Shown one piece after another: positions 39,541-49,654 of a stretch of 64,000 bases of DNA. Position numbers and translations under genes: made by a program. This DNA comes from Candidatus Poribacteria bacterium (lineage in GTDB: Bacteria; Poribacteria; WGA-4E; WGA-3G). The notes under the pieces are model-generated. The model made no database searches and had not been told where the DNA came from. It worked only from the letters and a program-made list of their open reading frames with translations. Numbering within the stretch: the first letter of the stretch is position 1; every line of letters starts with the position of its first letter. The stretch is from NCBI GenBank assembly GCA_022821725.1, contig JAJEDB010000039.1:78134-142133 (forward strand). The letters run 5' to 3'.

Positions 39541-41529
39541 TTAAAACGGTTTGACAATTACGGCTTTGGAGACAAGTGCAATTGCAACAGTTCCCATACC
39601 GATAAGACCCACGCCGCAGGCAAATCCAGCAGCAAGTACCGGGTTGTACATATACCAACGCCGCATCCCAAATCGCTTGATCATGTAGAACCGTCCAATA
39701 ACCGCACCGAGCAGCCGTGTAACTATACTTCCTGGATCCGCGCCGATGCCGCCGACAATACCGTAGAACCACATTGAGGGGAGTTTAAATACCCACAACA
39801 TTCCATAGATTGCGAGGCTTCCAGTAAACCCGGCAGCGATGTAATCCCCCCGAATCGCTTGAAGCATCTGACTGTTTCCGTCCCGCAGCGACGTTTTCCA
39901 AAGACACTCATTTGTGGCGTTAATGGGCCACATCATCTGTGCGAATGGATACTGTGCACTGGGGATAGGCGCAATCTTCCAGATAAAGTGAAGCACTACA
40001 ATTCCACTGACAAGTAGAATCGGCATAATCAGCAGTGTACCCGCGAGATTTGACGTAAAGGTCGTTCCTGTCAATTCAAGGACTCGCCAACTCTGGGTGC
40101 CGCGTCCATAGTCCTCGTCTGGGAGTGGCGCGAACCAGATATCTATCTCTTCATAGCGACTTAAAATAAAGGTGATTTCATGTAGATACGGTATTTCAAA
40201 AAGGTCGCGTCCCAACACACCGAAGGTTCGGGCTGTAATATACGAATTGATCGGTGTATATAGGAAAGCATAACCTAACAGGAAACTCAACGGGAAATTC
40301 GGGACCATCCAGTGAATGAGCCATACAAATCCGCCCATACCGATGAGCCACATTAATCCCATCAACCATATTGGGAAATCCCCACGATTCGGCGGTGGTG
40401 CGAAGGAACCGCGTTCGCCTGCAGCTTTTTGGGCTCTCCGCATTTTAAAGAGCATCGGCACTGAAGCCGCCATCCCTACAACTGCGAAACTAAAGGATTT
40501 TCCCATGCCGCCGCTCTGCCAGAAATCCAGTCTATTGAACAACTCAACACCGCGGACATCCAAACCCGGACTCCACTGGTGGAGAATCTCATACCGGTAC
40601 AGAATCTGTGGATTCAAGATAAATTGTGTTGCCATTGCTGCGATAAATTCTGTCACCACAATCGGGAACGGCAGCACGAACCCGAAGAGCATCTGTCCGA
40701 AGTCAGTTCGGAAGGCGAAAACACCAGTAGGTGCGAAACCTTCTATGCTCTGTGTGAAATCTATCCACGGGATCTTCAGAATCTGAATCGGCTGGCTCAT
40801 CATGACACCGGTGAGTGAAGGCACACCGATATAGAGGAACCCCCAAATGAGTCCTGCCATGGAACCGATAGAGAAAACACGCCATCGCCAGGTTTCTTCT
40901 TTACCTGTCGTTTCTGCGAGCGCAGTTGCCCCCTGAGCACTAATCGGTGCCATTGGGTATGGAAGTCGTTCAAGATCTGCCGTGAGTCGGAACAGAATAT
41001 ACTGTCCACTGACAAAACGCAGGGTTCCGAGCAGTTTTCCTATCAGGTAGATGCCGATAGGCAGAAACCAGTCTGGATGTATGAGACTTCGCGTGAGCAC
41101 GCCAACGGAATCGCCTGCTGGCACAATCCACTCTGGGATTTTGTCGGCGATTTCATAGGAAGCTGCTTGTGGCGTATTAATAAAGTAAGCGTACCAAATA
41201 AAGTTTCGGTACTGAAGTCCACTTCCGACAGCTGCACCTGTTAATCCGAGGAGCATATAAAGCTCCTGCCGTCGGGCAGTTGTAAAGGAACGCCGCGCGA
41301 GCTCAGTGAATAGAATAACGGCAACCCAAGGTGCTGCACCAGCACCGGATTCGCCGGATACATAACTGAGATAAATGGAACCTGGCATCATCAGCAAGCC
41401 AACGAAAAGTGCTCCAACAAACACCTTAATCGTTAGTCCCGACTCAAAGGTCCGAATACCACCTTCAATGTCGTATCGCTGTGCCCACGCTTGCCATTCA
41501 TCTGCTTGTGATACTCTTTCTCTCGCCAA
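39541..41529 (-). CDS. OPT/DUF6785-like multi-pass membrane transporter
   Basis: Protein of 662 residues starting at TTG 41529, with AAGGAG ten bases upstream. It has at least 12 hydrophobic segments and a soluble start (ERVSQADEWQAWAQRYDIEGGIRTF). A large central stretch resembles oligopeptide-transporter proteins, for example YPMAPISAQGATAL and NRGDFPIWLMGLMWLIGMGGFVWLI. These proteins move small peptides or metal chelates. It sits in the operon with a giant permease and a PqqD-like protein. The substrate is unknown. Confidence 0.65.
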   Translation of the reverse strand: MARERVSQADEWQAWAQRYDIEGGIRTFESGLTIKVFVGALFVGLLMMPGSIYLSYVSGESGAGAAPWVAVILFTELARRSFTTARRQELYMLLGLTGAAVGSGLQYRNFIWYAYFINTPQAASYEIADKIPEWIVPAGDSVGVLTRSLIHPDWFLPIGIYLIGKLLGTLRFVSGQYILFRLTADLERLPYPMAPISAQGATALAETTGKEETWRWRVFSIGSMAGLIWGFLYIGVPSLTGVMMSQPIQILKIPWIDFTQSIEGFAPTGVFAFRTDFGQMLFGFVLPFPIVVTEFIAAMATQFILNPQILYRYEILHQWSPGLDVRGVELFNRLDFWQSGGMGKSFSFAVVGMAASVPMLFKMRRAQKAAGERGSFAPPPNRGDFPIWLMGLMWLIGMGGFVWLIHWMVPNFPLSFLLGYAFLYTPINSYITARTFGVLGRDLFEIPYLHEITFILSRYEEIDIWFAPLPDEDYGRGTQSWRVLELTGTTFTSNLAGTLLIMPILLVSGIVVLHFIWKIAPIPSAQYPFAQMMWPINATNECLWKTSLRDGNSQMLQAIRGDYIAAGFTGSLAIYGMLWVFKLPSMWFYGIVGGIGADPGSIVTRLLGAVIGRFYMIKRFGMRRWYMYNPVLAAGFACGVGLIGMGTVAIALVSKAVIVKPF

Positions 41530-41618
41530 ATTGAATGTTCTCCTTCCATTAGTTTTAATAGTTGTCGGTTCGATTTTTTCTTGCGAAAAAACTAACGGAT
41601 AACTGCTAAAACTGACAA

Positions 41619-41804
41619 CTAATCCTTCTCCTCACCTGAGTCTTCGGTGTCTCGTAGCTCTTCCCAGAAATGTGCGCAGAAAATACCAACCGTCAGCACA
41701 AGGGCTGAGAACATCTGCCATTGCCAACGTCCTTCGAGAGCGAAAATACTAAACAGCCATAAGAAGGTGCCAATGATGATAATAAGACTTGCTAATTTTT
41801 CCAT
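41619..41804 (-). CDS. Small two-helix membrane protein
   Basis: Protein of 61 residues with two hydrophobic helices (LASLIIIIGTFLWLFSIF and MFSALVLTVGIFCAHF) separated by a short Gly-Arg-Trp loop, and an acidic tail EELRDTEDSGEEKD. No homology is recognised. It lies between the giant permease gene and the OPT-like gene on the same strand, so it is probably expressed with them. The ribosome site is weak. Confidence 0.5.
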   Translation of the reverse strand: MEKLASLIIIIGTFLWLFSIFALEGRWQWQMFSALVLTVGIFCAHFWEELRDTEDSGEEKD

Positions 41805-41890
41805 TTTTCTAACTATAGTCCTCTACACAGATACCGCCCCTACGGGCTAAGATAACGTTGTGCTTCTTACAAACATTAAACCAAAAGTGT

Positions 41891-41925
41891 AGCCTGCAAC
41901 AATACGCAGAAACACCCAAGCAAAT
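41891..41925 (+). repeat. Intergenic repeat family (AATACGCAGAAA type), copy 3
   Basis: AGCCTGCAACAATACGCAGA then AACACCCAAGCAAA, a partial copy in the same orientation as the one at 31911-31999. It lies 3' of the giant permease gene. Confidence 0.6.
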
Positions 41926-41967
41926 TCTCTGAAAGAATGGTTAAATCCCTCATCGCGTTGTTCTTCC

Positions 41968-41987
41968 GCAAGGTATAATTAAATTAA
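41968..41987 (+). repeat. CCGCAAGGTATAATTAA repeat, copy 1
   Basis: TCCGCAAGGTATAATTAA at the 3' end of the giant permease gene. The same string occurs at 52441-52460, and an inverted near copy lies at about 56650-56670. Confidence 0.5.
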
Positions 41988-44900
41988 TCCGCTGGGGTCG
42001 GGACTGGCTCCATCTGTCCTGCTTCTTCTGCCGATGGGTCCATACCTTCCGTTCTGCCGCGTTCATGGAACTCTGCTCGAATATCTACACTGAAGGTCCG
42101 CCAAATCAGAAGTTGTTTCCGCAACAGATTGAGGAAACGTCGATTGACTCGCTTCCAAGAGGCAATCTCACCACTCTCACGATGGACATCCAACGTGATT
42201 TTGTAGAGATCCTCTTCTTCACCACCTACCGGAGATGTAATAAACTGGATAGACTGGCTCACACCTAAGTCGTAAGGCGCCAACCATACCATCATTCCGA
42301 TTTGATAGGAATCTTCAGCCTCCACTTGACTAAACGCAACCTGATCCGTATAGAAGTCACTGGCGGATTCGTCTGCGTGTGCCTCGAAATAGTCTCGCAT
42401 AAAGACGTTCAGCCCGAGTGCTTCTTCTTCAAGGACGGTAAAGGGTAAATTGAAGTGCCATACATCCCCTTCAGGTTCTGGGAGTTTCCACTTACGTTCG
42501 ATATCAGGCACTGCCATCCGTGAAGCCTTGATTGCCGGATACATGGTACTGAGTAGAACAACAAGCATGACAATAATTGTTGCGACAACGGTTGACATTG
42601 ACGAATAGTTAAGCGTCAGCCCAGCGAGCCAACCGAAATGCACGAGAGTTGTTGCAATTGCTTGTCCCATGAGATATCCTAACACCGCACCGACGATGGC
42701 GTATACGCATGCCTCCGCAAGGAAGAGGAAGGCGATATGCACAGGGGCAAGTCCGACGGAACTGTAGATGCCGATTTCACGTACCCGTTCATAAACGGCT
42801 CCAAGCATGGTGTTAAGAACGATAAGCGCGGCGATCAGGATCGGTACGAACAAGTTACCCATACCGCTGAAACTCGTCATTCCGATACTGCTGTAGAGAT
42901 ATGTGTCTTTATCGCGCCCGACAAAGAAGTCAAGGGCAATACGGTTCATGAGCGGCGCCATGATGAGGTCTAACTTATCGATCGCGCCTAACAACTTCGG
43001 ATCATCCTCTTGCGGCTCCATGTTAACAGCAACACTTCGGAGTGTACCCCCTTGATTCATAACCACCTGATAAGGAAGGATGGCGACACTGTCTGGTGTA
43101 AGATGGAGGTACTTCTGTAATTCACCTTCAAGCGTCTCATCACCCGTTGCACCCCGGCTTCGCTGCTGCTGCATCAATTGATAATCGACAGGCGTAAGTT
43201 CTTCGCCATCGTTATCAGTGAGATCCTTGAAACCGATACCGAGGACCCCAACGACAGTAAAGTCGGCACCGTAAACGGAGACGGTGGCTTTACCCATATC
43301 GCTTTCGGTGATCTTGAGCAATTCTGCCATTCCTTTGGGCAACACAATGGCATAGGGCCACTCCGTCGGCCATTCATTGGCATCTGCTGGGTCAAACCAT
43401 TTTCCGTATTGGAGGTATCTATCAATACCGCTGACACCGGGTTCTGATTCATTCATACCCACGAGCATGTTTGCCGCGAAGGTCAACGCTTCACCCGTGA
43501 GTTGGTGCGTCGGCGGCGATGTATCTGCTGTGTTTGCCGTGCGTGTGAGTTGGACAAACGATTGGTCCCCAGTTCCTGAAGATTGATACCATGCGCGCGG
43601 TGCGACGACGTTCCGAACGATTAAGATGGATTCTTCGTCTACCTGTTCAATAAATCCACCTTCTTCTAAAGCCGTACGTGCTTCCGCGATGTCAACCGGC
43701 TGTTGCCCTTGTTTAACCAAGAGTTCGTTCTTACGTTCCAAAAGCCGTTCTAAGGCGGTAAGTGTGATTTGCGTCTTTTGCATGTCGTTCAGCACAGAGG
43801 TAAGCACCGGTTCCTCAAGTGGACGCCAATACTGGTCGCGGATAAGGAGTCCGGTATAACGCGGTGTCACTTGCGGAAGACTCGTTCGATTCGGATGCAT
43901 AAACGTCCGCACAGAGGTAAACGATATAACAGTAAAGGTAAGGATTACCAACGTACAACACGTCAGGATCGTCCGTCCTTTCCGTTTCCGCATGTTGGAA
44001 ATACCCAAACTAAATGCGGCAGCACTCGCACTCAACCGACCGACATCGGCTTTATAAACTTTACTGCCCTCTTGTCGGATCTTTTCGAGTTGCTCCTCAA
44101 ATTTTCGGACAATGATACTGATGACGATAACCGTCAAGGCAAGCACAACAAACGCGATTAGAATAATCACAGGTGTGGTGGTAATCTGGAATGCGGGGTG
44201 AACTTGGCTGAGGAAGAAGAACACAAGTAAAAAGATGCCGAATGAACCCAAAATCTGTTTGTGGATATTCGGGAAGCCGAAAATGAGCCGTTCCATGAAG
44301 TAGGCGAACGGCATCAGCAGTGCAAGATAGAACATCACACCGTTGACGACATCGTTACCCGTCTGTTTGACATCTGGGTATGCGCGTGATTCATAACCCC
44401 ACGCCGCACGAGCGAGTTTGAGTGCCTGTTGATAGTCGCTTTGGAGTAATTCCGTCTCTGCGCGGGCAAGATAATCGTTCGCAAATTGGTGGAGTTTGTC
44501 AAGGCGGTCGCTGGAGATACCAAACCGTTTGTAAAGTCGTGAGCGGTTCTCGTCGAGCCACCACATATCTCGGACAACGACGTAAGGGGTGAGACGAATT
44601 TGCCCATTTTCGCGGACGACAAAACCCTCACCGGTATAGAGCGTCGGGTTCTTCATACCACTTTTTGTTGCTTTGATGAGAAGGAGACGTTTACCAATCT
44701 GACCGTATGCCATGCCAACTTTGATACGCGTGTTAGGTTCGCTATACACGAGAGCAATGGGTTCGGCTGCGGACACACCTTCCTGCTGCCACGGTTTGGA
44801 CATCCCGAACTTCTCCGGGGCACTATCCGTGAGGGCATCGTAGACTTCGAGTTCCCGCAGGGTTCGCAGATACCGCTGATCGACCAAGTCGTAGATAGTT

Positions 44901-47900
44901 GTAGAAACACACGGAAATGTAACAACGCGGCAACCACGCCTACGGGTGTTGATCGGAATTTTATTCGGAAGTAGTTTCGCACCATAATTCCCCAGATCGG
45001 GGGCATAGACGATGTCTCCTGAATCTTTGTCCAGAATGTATGCTTCAACTTCTTGGACCCCACTGAGACGCCGTGTAGCTCTACCTTCCATCGCTAATCC
45101 AGCCACCTCAAAATTGCCCTTGTTATCGCCCATCACAAACAGGTCTCCGCGGACACCCATCATGGTTTTATGTTTCCTACGGAGCGTCAAAATCGGATAA
45201 GGCACCGGTTTATTCGGTAGTGCGGACTCCCGTGCGTCAAATTCAACGACATCACCGAAGAGGTTACAGTAGAAATTCCCGACGCGTGCAGCCGTGGGCA
45301 TCTCCTCGTCCCGAAGTGCTTGGATGAGTAAGGATGCCAATGTCTGTGCTTGTTGGTGGAGATTACCGCCTTCTCGTAAATCAACGCGTTCAATCGTATC
45401 GAGCGGGGTGTCCGTTAAGACGCGGGCATCTTCAATGGTTGCAAAAGCGATTCCGGTCTTTCCGACAAGCGTGGCGACCTCGCTGTCAAAAGCGATTTTA
45501 CCCGGGATATAGGTCTTCCACGTCTTTCCGCCGCTTGCGGAGATGGCGTTAACGAAGTTTGACTCGCCGCCGAGGCCTGCAATCGAAATGAGAGTTTTAA
45601 TATCCTCTATTTCTTCATCGGAGAAGGTGTCCGGATCTTCGTGTCGCAGTCGGAGCATTGCGTCCAACTGCTCACGTGTCCGGATGTTATTCTTTCGATT
45701 CTTCTTTGCAGTGCGGACATCATTGCGGATGAAACGCTCAACCTCTTTGCGGATGTAATCCATATCTTTGAGCATATCCTCAGAGGGTTCACCTTGATTA
45801 CGCCACTGTTCAAACTGCATCTTCATCAGTCGGCTCACACCGCTGAGATCGGTGAGTTTGTTGAAGTGCGAGCTCAGTAACGTTTCAAGCGTCTTGCCTT
45901 CGAGGGCGGCTTTGTCAGCGATCCCGTTTGCAACTGTCCATTGACGTGCCATAACGGCTTGGCGAATTTGGTCGTCTGTCCACTGCCAGAGTTTCCGGAC
46001 ACGGACCCCGAAATCGGCATCTTCAGCGTAGGAGGCAAGTTTATTGCCGATGCTTGCAAACTCGCGACGCAATACAAATTCGGGTTGCTGATCATAGAAC
46101 CATCCCTTGTTGAATACCCCGAACTGATTCGACTGTGAGGAGAGGTCGACGCTAATATAGAGAGAGGTATAATACCGGTTGAACAGGTCTTGTAGTGCGA
46201 TTGCTGCCTCGATCTGTCCAAGTTTTCGGTTGTATTCATCGGTATCAATGCGCAACATCTTTTCAATACGACTCTGGATGTTACGGAAACGCGCGTTACG
46301 GAGGGTCAACATATTGTCGCGTAGAAGCACTTTGGTCTCTTCATCCAAATCGGTATCTAATGTAGGTAACCGTTCAATAAGGTTTTCGAGTGCTACGATA
46401 TCCGTGTCCGCACGTTTTTTGACGATCGCTAACAATTCTTTTTCGATAATCTGTGATGCGATGCGAGAGCGCAAAGAAAGTGCCTGTTCAATTTCGTCAT
46501 CTGATAGATAATTTTCCAAAATGAGACGTTCTTCATCCAAGTATTCCCGTCCCAAAATCTCAGCTGTTGCGATCAAATTCTGGATACGTGTTCGTTCCAA
46601 TCGGGCGTTCCGGAGTACAATTTCAAAGATACCTTGTTTATCTTTGAGAAGATCTGTTATCAATACAGCAATATCAGTCGTGTCTCCAGATTCAGCTAAT
46701 CGCTGTCGAAGCTGCGTATCAATAGTGTTGAGACGTTCTATCCCGGCTTTAGACAAAAACTGTCCGCCATAAATCAAAGAATCGCCACTCGGTTTTCCCA
46801 TTGGTGTTTCCTTGAGTCGCCGAATGCTCGCTTTAATCTCATTTTCAACCGGTTGGCTATCGGGTATTTGTGCCAGAACCTTTTCAAGTAGCTGCGTTTC
46901 CCGTTGAATTGCTACTGCTTGGGTGTCGTTGGCATCGCGCAGAACACTGCGTGCATCTTTTGCTGTATTGAGTGAGTGTAGGTCGAGATGCCGGTCGATT
47001 ATCTTCTCGGGTGTCCACATCAGCGCAAATTTGCGTTTGTCGCTCATCTCCCAGTTTGCGAGGGTTTTGTTAAGCATCTCGATATCAGGGATGAGTTCTT
47101 GTGGGAGGTCGTCCGGTATTGGGATTTGCCAATCTGAGCCCTGTTGTACTGGAATAAGATAGGCATCATTGGGATGGGTACTGTATTCGTCGGTACTACC
47201 GGTCTCTATCGCGTGAATGAGTTTCTCTACCGCCCATATATCGAGACGCGCAATCGGTAGTCCAAGCGTTTCAATCAATTCGCGCTGTGCGGATCGACTC
47301 GTGTTGAGTGCAACACCACGAACCGCAGCTAATCTACCGACAATATCTCGGAGGAAATGGGTCGTTTGCAAAGCTTCTTTCTTCGAGCGGGCAAGATTTG
47401 CTAACAGACGACTCTTCTCTTCACCTGTGAAGCCTTGCTTTTCACGTTTTCGATTCCTATCCGCCTGCTTCTTCTGTCGTTCTGAAAAGTCCCGCTGCTG
47501 CTCCGTAAGGGATTCAATCTCAGACCGTGTTTCTGCCAAGCCATTCAGTGTAGTTGTGAGGGAGTCCAAGTCAGACTTTACGTTGTGGATACCGTGGAAA
47601 AAGTCAGCAGGGAGATCGACAAGCACGCTCCGGTCAATGGAGAGTACAAGCCTTCTGCCCAACTCTTCAAATTCAAGGACATCTGTAGAGAGTCCACGGC
47701 GAAGTCCGTGCATTGTTGGGGTACCGGGTGAATCGGTGTCGGAACCGACGATATCTTGTCCAATACCTTCCATAAAAGCACGCATACCAGCAAGCCCTTG
47801 GAAGTGTCCATCGACGGCAACAAAGAGGACAGAATAGCCGGGTCGATATTGGGGTTGACTGAAGAGACGCGCAAGTTCCATGAGAGTCGCGATACCGCAA

Positions 47901-49312
47901 GTTGGATCAGCACCGGGTGCCATTGCCGGAACAACCGACATGGAGTCGTAATAAGCCGTGAGAACGATGAGTTCATCGCGTAAAGTCGGGTCTCCGCCTT
48001 CCAAAAATCCGCGTATATTTTGCCCGACGCGGCGTTCCCACGTCATCTTCCCTCTCACACGAACATTGACTTGATTACCTTGTGCCTGCTGATCCTCCAT
48101 CAAATTGGAGAGGGCAGCAGCATCTTCTTGGGATATCCAAAAGCGTGGTATGTTCGCAGGGACGGTCCCGAACTTATTTTCTGCTTCTCCTCGAATCGTT
48201 GTGTCGGGTTCGATAAAGATGACAGCAGTGCCACCGAGCATTGCTGCATTGATATAACGAGTGCTGGAGTTAAAATTGAGAAGAACTATTGCCCCTTTCG
48301 GAATAAAGATGTGAGATTCACTCGCAGCGACAAACTCACCGGATTCGTCGACTTCTCCATCATTGTTGTTATCGATTCCATCAGTGTCATTTCCCGGGGT
48401 TTCATCTGTCCAACCATCGGCATCGTTATCAATACCATCTGTTGCCCATCCTAAGATTTCAGAGAGCAATGGGATTTCACCGTATTCATCAGTAGTCCCA
48501 TCCTCGTCATTGTCAATGCCATCGGACGCTTTTTGCAGATGTTCATTAAGTATATCATCAGTAATGCTGGCTTCGGTGATGCGATATCGTCGGGCGAGCG
48601 TTGTGAGTGTATCCCCATCTTGGAGTTTGTACCAAAATCCACCAATGTTAGTGCCATTGAAATCAGCGAGTTCAGCATCATCGCCATCAAGGAGGGGACC
48701 AGATAAACCTCCTGTTGGAATAAATACTGTGCTTCCTTCGACAACCGGGGTCGCCAGAAATTTGTTCCGATCGTCTGCAAGGATAACCGTCTCGTCAATT
48801 TGGTAGCTTTCTGCGATGTCTTTAAGCGTTTCGCCCGGTAATACAGTGTGTTTAATGCCGTCTGCTAATAGCGAGGTCCGCACGAGGTTGGGCCAGAGGG
48901 GGGTGAGTTTAAAGGCGTGTAACACGTCGGCTTCTGGTGAGAGGACTTCAATGATGCTATCACCTTGGTCAATCGGCACAGTGACAGAAAATTCGCGACT
49001 TTCTACGTTCTGCAAACCGGTTTCGACGAAGCGATCGAAAATGTATTTGCTCCCACTCGCAGCTTGAGGGTAACCCGTTACGCGACTGTCGAGACTTGAG
49101 AGGCGTGCGATATCCTTTCGAAGGTTGCCGATAGAGAGATCATCCCGAATCTGAATGGCTGCAGATTGCATGCCGGTACTGGAAACCGCTTGTGCGTATA
49201 CAGTATCGGAGAGGTGCCCAGCGACAAGCAAAACCGAAAGAAAAAATATTAATACATTTGTAAGTGCACTGAAGTGCTGCTCTCGGTACTCGTGTCTACT
49301 ATGAATTTTCAT
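41984..49312 (-). CDS. Giant FtsX-like permease with LysM, Asp-rich repeat and degenerate M28 domains
   Basis: Protein of 2442 residues from ATG 49312. GGAG lies about 11 bases upstream; the longer frame to 49438 adds a basic region of doubtful reality. In order it has a signal peptide ending at VYAQ (about 41) and two LysM-like units (about 150-198 and 228-262: KHTVLPGETLKDIAESY, YKLQDGDTLTTLARRY). Three DGIDN(D/N) calcium-type repeats follow (about 262-324). An M28-peptidase-like domain (about 430-530) has lost most zinc ligands (AYYDS for AHYDS, GADPT for GADDN, DGHF for DGEE). Long coiled coils and a beta region come next, then four transmembrane segments with an FtsX/MacB arrangement near 1650-2250. 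It presumably moves or gates something at the envelope, with the ATPase at 36871. Confidence 0.8.
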   Translation of the reverse strand: MKIHSRHEYREQHFSALTNVLIFFLSVLLVAGHLSDTVYAQAVSSTGMQSAAIQIRDDLSIGNLRKDIARLSSLDSRVTGYPQAASGSKYIFDRFVETGLQNVESREFSVTVPIDQGDSIIEVLSPEADVLHAFKLTPLWPNLVRTSLLADGIKHTVLPGETLKDIAESYQIDETVILADDRNKFLATPVVEGSTVFIPTGGLSGPLLDGDDAELADFNGTNIGGFWYKLQDGDTLTTLARRYRITEASITDDILNEHLQKASDGIDNDEDGTTDEYGEIPLLSEILGWATDGIDNDADGWTDETPGNDTDGIDNNNDGEVDESGEFVAASESHIFIPKGAIVLLNFNSSTRYINAAMLGGTAVIFIEPDTTIRGEAENKFGTVPANIPRFWISQEDAAALSNLMEDQQAQGNQVNVRVRGKMTWERRVGQNIRGFLEGGDPTLRDELIVLTAYYDSMSVVPAMAPGADPTCGIATLMELARLFSQPQYRPGYSVLFVAVDGHFQGLAGMRAFMEGIGQDIVGSDTDSPGTPTMHGLRRGLSTDVLEFEELGRRLVLSIDRSVLVDLPADFFHGIHNVKSDLDSLTTTLNGLAETRSEIESLTEQQRDFSERQKKQADRNRKREKQGFTGEEKSRLLANLARSKKEALQTTHFLRDIVGRLAAVRGVALNTSRSAQRELIETLGLPIARLDIWAVEKLIHAIETGSTDEYSTHPNDAYLIPVQQGSDWQIPIPDDLPQELIPDIEMLNKTLANWEMSDKRKFALMWTPEKIIDRHLDLHSLNTAKDARSVLRDANDTQAVAIQRETQLLEKVLAQIPDSQPVENEIKASIRRLKETPMGKPSGDSLIYGGQFLSKAGIERLNTIDTQLRQRLAESGDTTDIAVLITDLLKDKQGIFEIVLRNARLERTRIQNLIATAEILGREYLDEERLILENYLSDDEIEQALSLRSRIASQIIEKELLAIVKKRADTDIVALENLIERLPTLDTDLDEETKVLLRDNMLTLRNARFRNIQSRIEKMLRIDTDEYNRKLGQIEAAIALQDLFNRYYTSLYISVDLSSQSNQFGVFNKGWFYDQQPEFVLRREFASIGNKLASYAEDADFGVRVRKLWQWTDDQIRQAVMARQWTVANGIADKAALEGKTLETLLSSHFNKLTDLSGVSRLMKMQFEQWRNQGEPSEDMLKDMDYIRKEVERFIRNDVRTAKKNRKNNIRTREQLDAMLRLRHEDPDTFSDEEIEDIKTLISIAGLGGESNFVNAISASGGKTWKTYIPGKIAFDSEVATLVGKTGIAFATIEDARVLTDTPLDTIERVDLREGGNLHQQAQTLASLLIQALRDEEMPTAARVGNFYCNLFGDVVEFDARESALPNKPVPYPILTLRRKHKTMMGVRGDLFVMGDNKGNFEVAGLAMEGRATRRLSGVQEVEAYILDKDSGDIVYAPDLGNYGAKLLPNKIPINTRRRGCRVVTFPCVSTTIYDLVDQRYLRTLRELEVYDALTDSAPEKFGMSKPWQQEGVSAAEPIALVYSEPNTRIKVGMAYGQIGKRLLLIKATKSGMKNPTLYTGEGFVVRENGQIRLTPYVVVRDMWWLDENRSRLYKRFGISSDRLDKLHQFANDYLARAETELLQSDYQQALKLARAAWGYESRAYPDVKQTGNDVVNGVMFYLALLMPFAYFMERLIFGFPNIHKQILGSFGIFLLVFFFLSQVHPAFQITTTPVIILIAFVVLALTVIVISIIVRKFEEQLEKIRQEGSKVYKADVGRLSASAAAFSLGISNMRKRKGRTILTCCTLVILTFTVISFTSVRTFMHPNRTSLPQVTPRYTGLLIRDQYWRPLEEPVLTSVLNDMQKTQITLTALERLLERKNELLVKQGQQPVDIAEARTALEEGGFIEQVDEESILIVRNVVAPRAWYQSSGTGDQSFVQLTRTANTADTSPPTHQLTGEALTFAANMLVGMNESEPGVSGIDRYLQYGKWFDPADANEWPTEWPYAIVLPKGMAELLKITESDMGKATVSVYGADFTVVGVLGIGFKDLTDNDGEELTPVDYQLMQQQRSRGATGDETLEGELQKYLHLTPDSVAILPYQVVMNQGGTLRSVAVNMEPQEDDPKLLGAIDKLDLIMAPLMNRIALDFFVGRDKDTYLYSSIGMTSFSGMGNLFVPILIAALIVLNTMLGAVYERVREIGIYSSVGLAPVHIAFLFLAEACVYAIVGAVLGYLMGQAIATTLVHFGWLAGLTLNYSSMSTVVATIIVMLVVLLSTMYPAIKASRMAVPDIERKWKLPEPEGDVWHFNLPFTVLEEEALGLNVFMRDYFEAHADESASDFYTDQVAFSQVEAEDSYQIGMMVWLAPYDLGVSQSIQFITSPVGGEEEDLYKITLDVHRESGEIASWKRVNRRFLNLLRKQLLIWRTFSVDIRAEFHERGRTEGMDPSAEEAGQMEPVPTPAD

Positions 49313-49654
49313 CTTGTGAAGTCTCCCGCCTTTTTCTGGTTTTTCAGATTTTCTCCTCAGCGGGCATTTGGGTATTCCTCTGAGAATACGCGAGAAAACA
49401 GCGCGCGAAGAGAATGCATCCCGAATTTTAGGAGGCAATATTTATATTGTATATTATTATTGCAATTTTTGTCAAATTAAAAAAATTTGCATTTAAGGCT
49501 TTTTTAGGTTAAAATATATTTCACGCTTTTGCTTCTCATCGAAGTAGAACCCTCTTCAAACTACATTTCACTGCAATACTGCAGCAATACTAAAAAATGT
49601 AAAAAAATCAGCAGCAGTCCAACTGTAATTTTGCTGCCTGATAAGGAGCCAAAC
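49313..49654. other. Divergent regulatory gap between the giant permease and the XRE gene
   Basis: This 342-base gap holds the minus-strand promoter at 49448-49475, a direct repeat GCAATACT (about 49574-49592) and an inverted repeat GCAGCA/TGCTGC (about 49608-49635) upstream of the XRE start. These could be operator sites for the XRE protein. No gene was seen. Confidence 0.5.
49448..49475 (-). promoter_or_regulatory. Promoter of the giant permease operon
   Basis: On the minus strand TTGACA, 16 bases, TATACA, in an A/T-rich stretch about 135 bases upstream of the start codon. Confidence 0.5.

Noticed and set aside
41984..49438. Active M28 aminopeptidase in the giant protein
   Set aside because: The His, Asp-Asn and Glu-Glu positions expected for zinc binding are replaced (AYYDS, GADPT, DGHF), so catalysis is unlikely.
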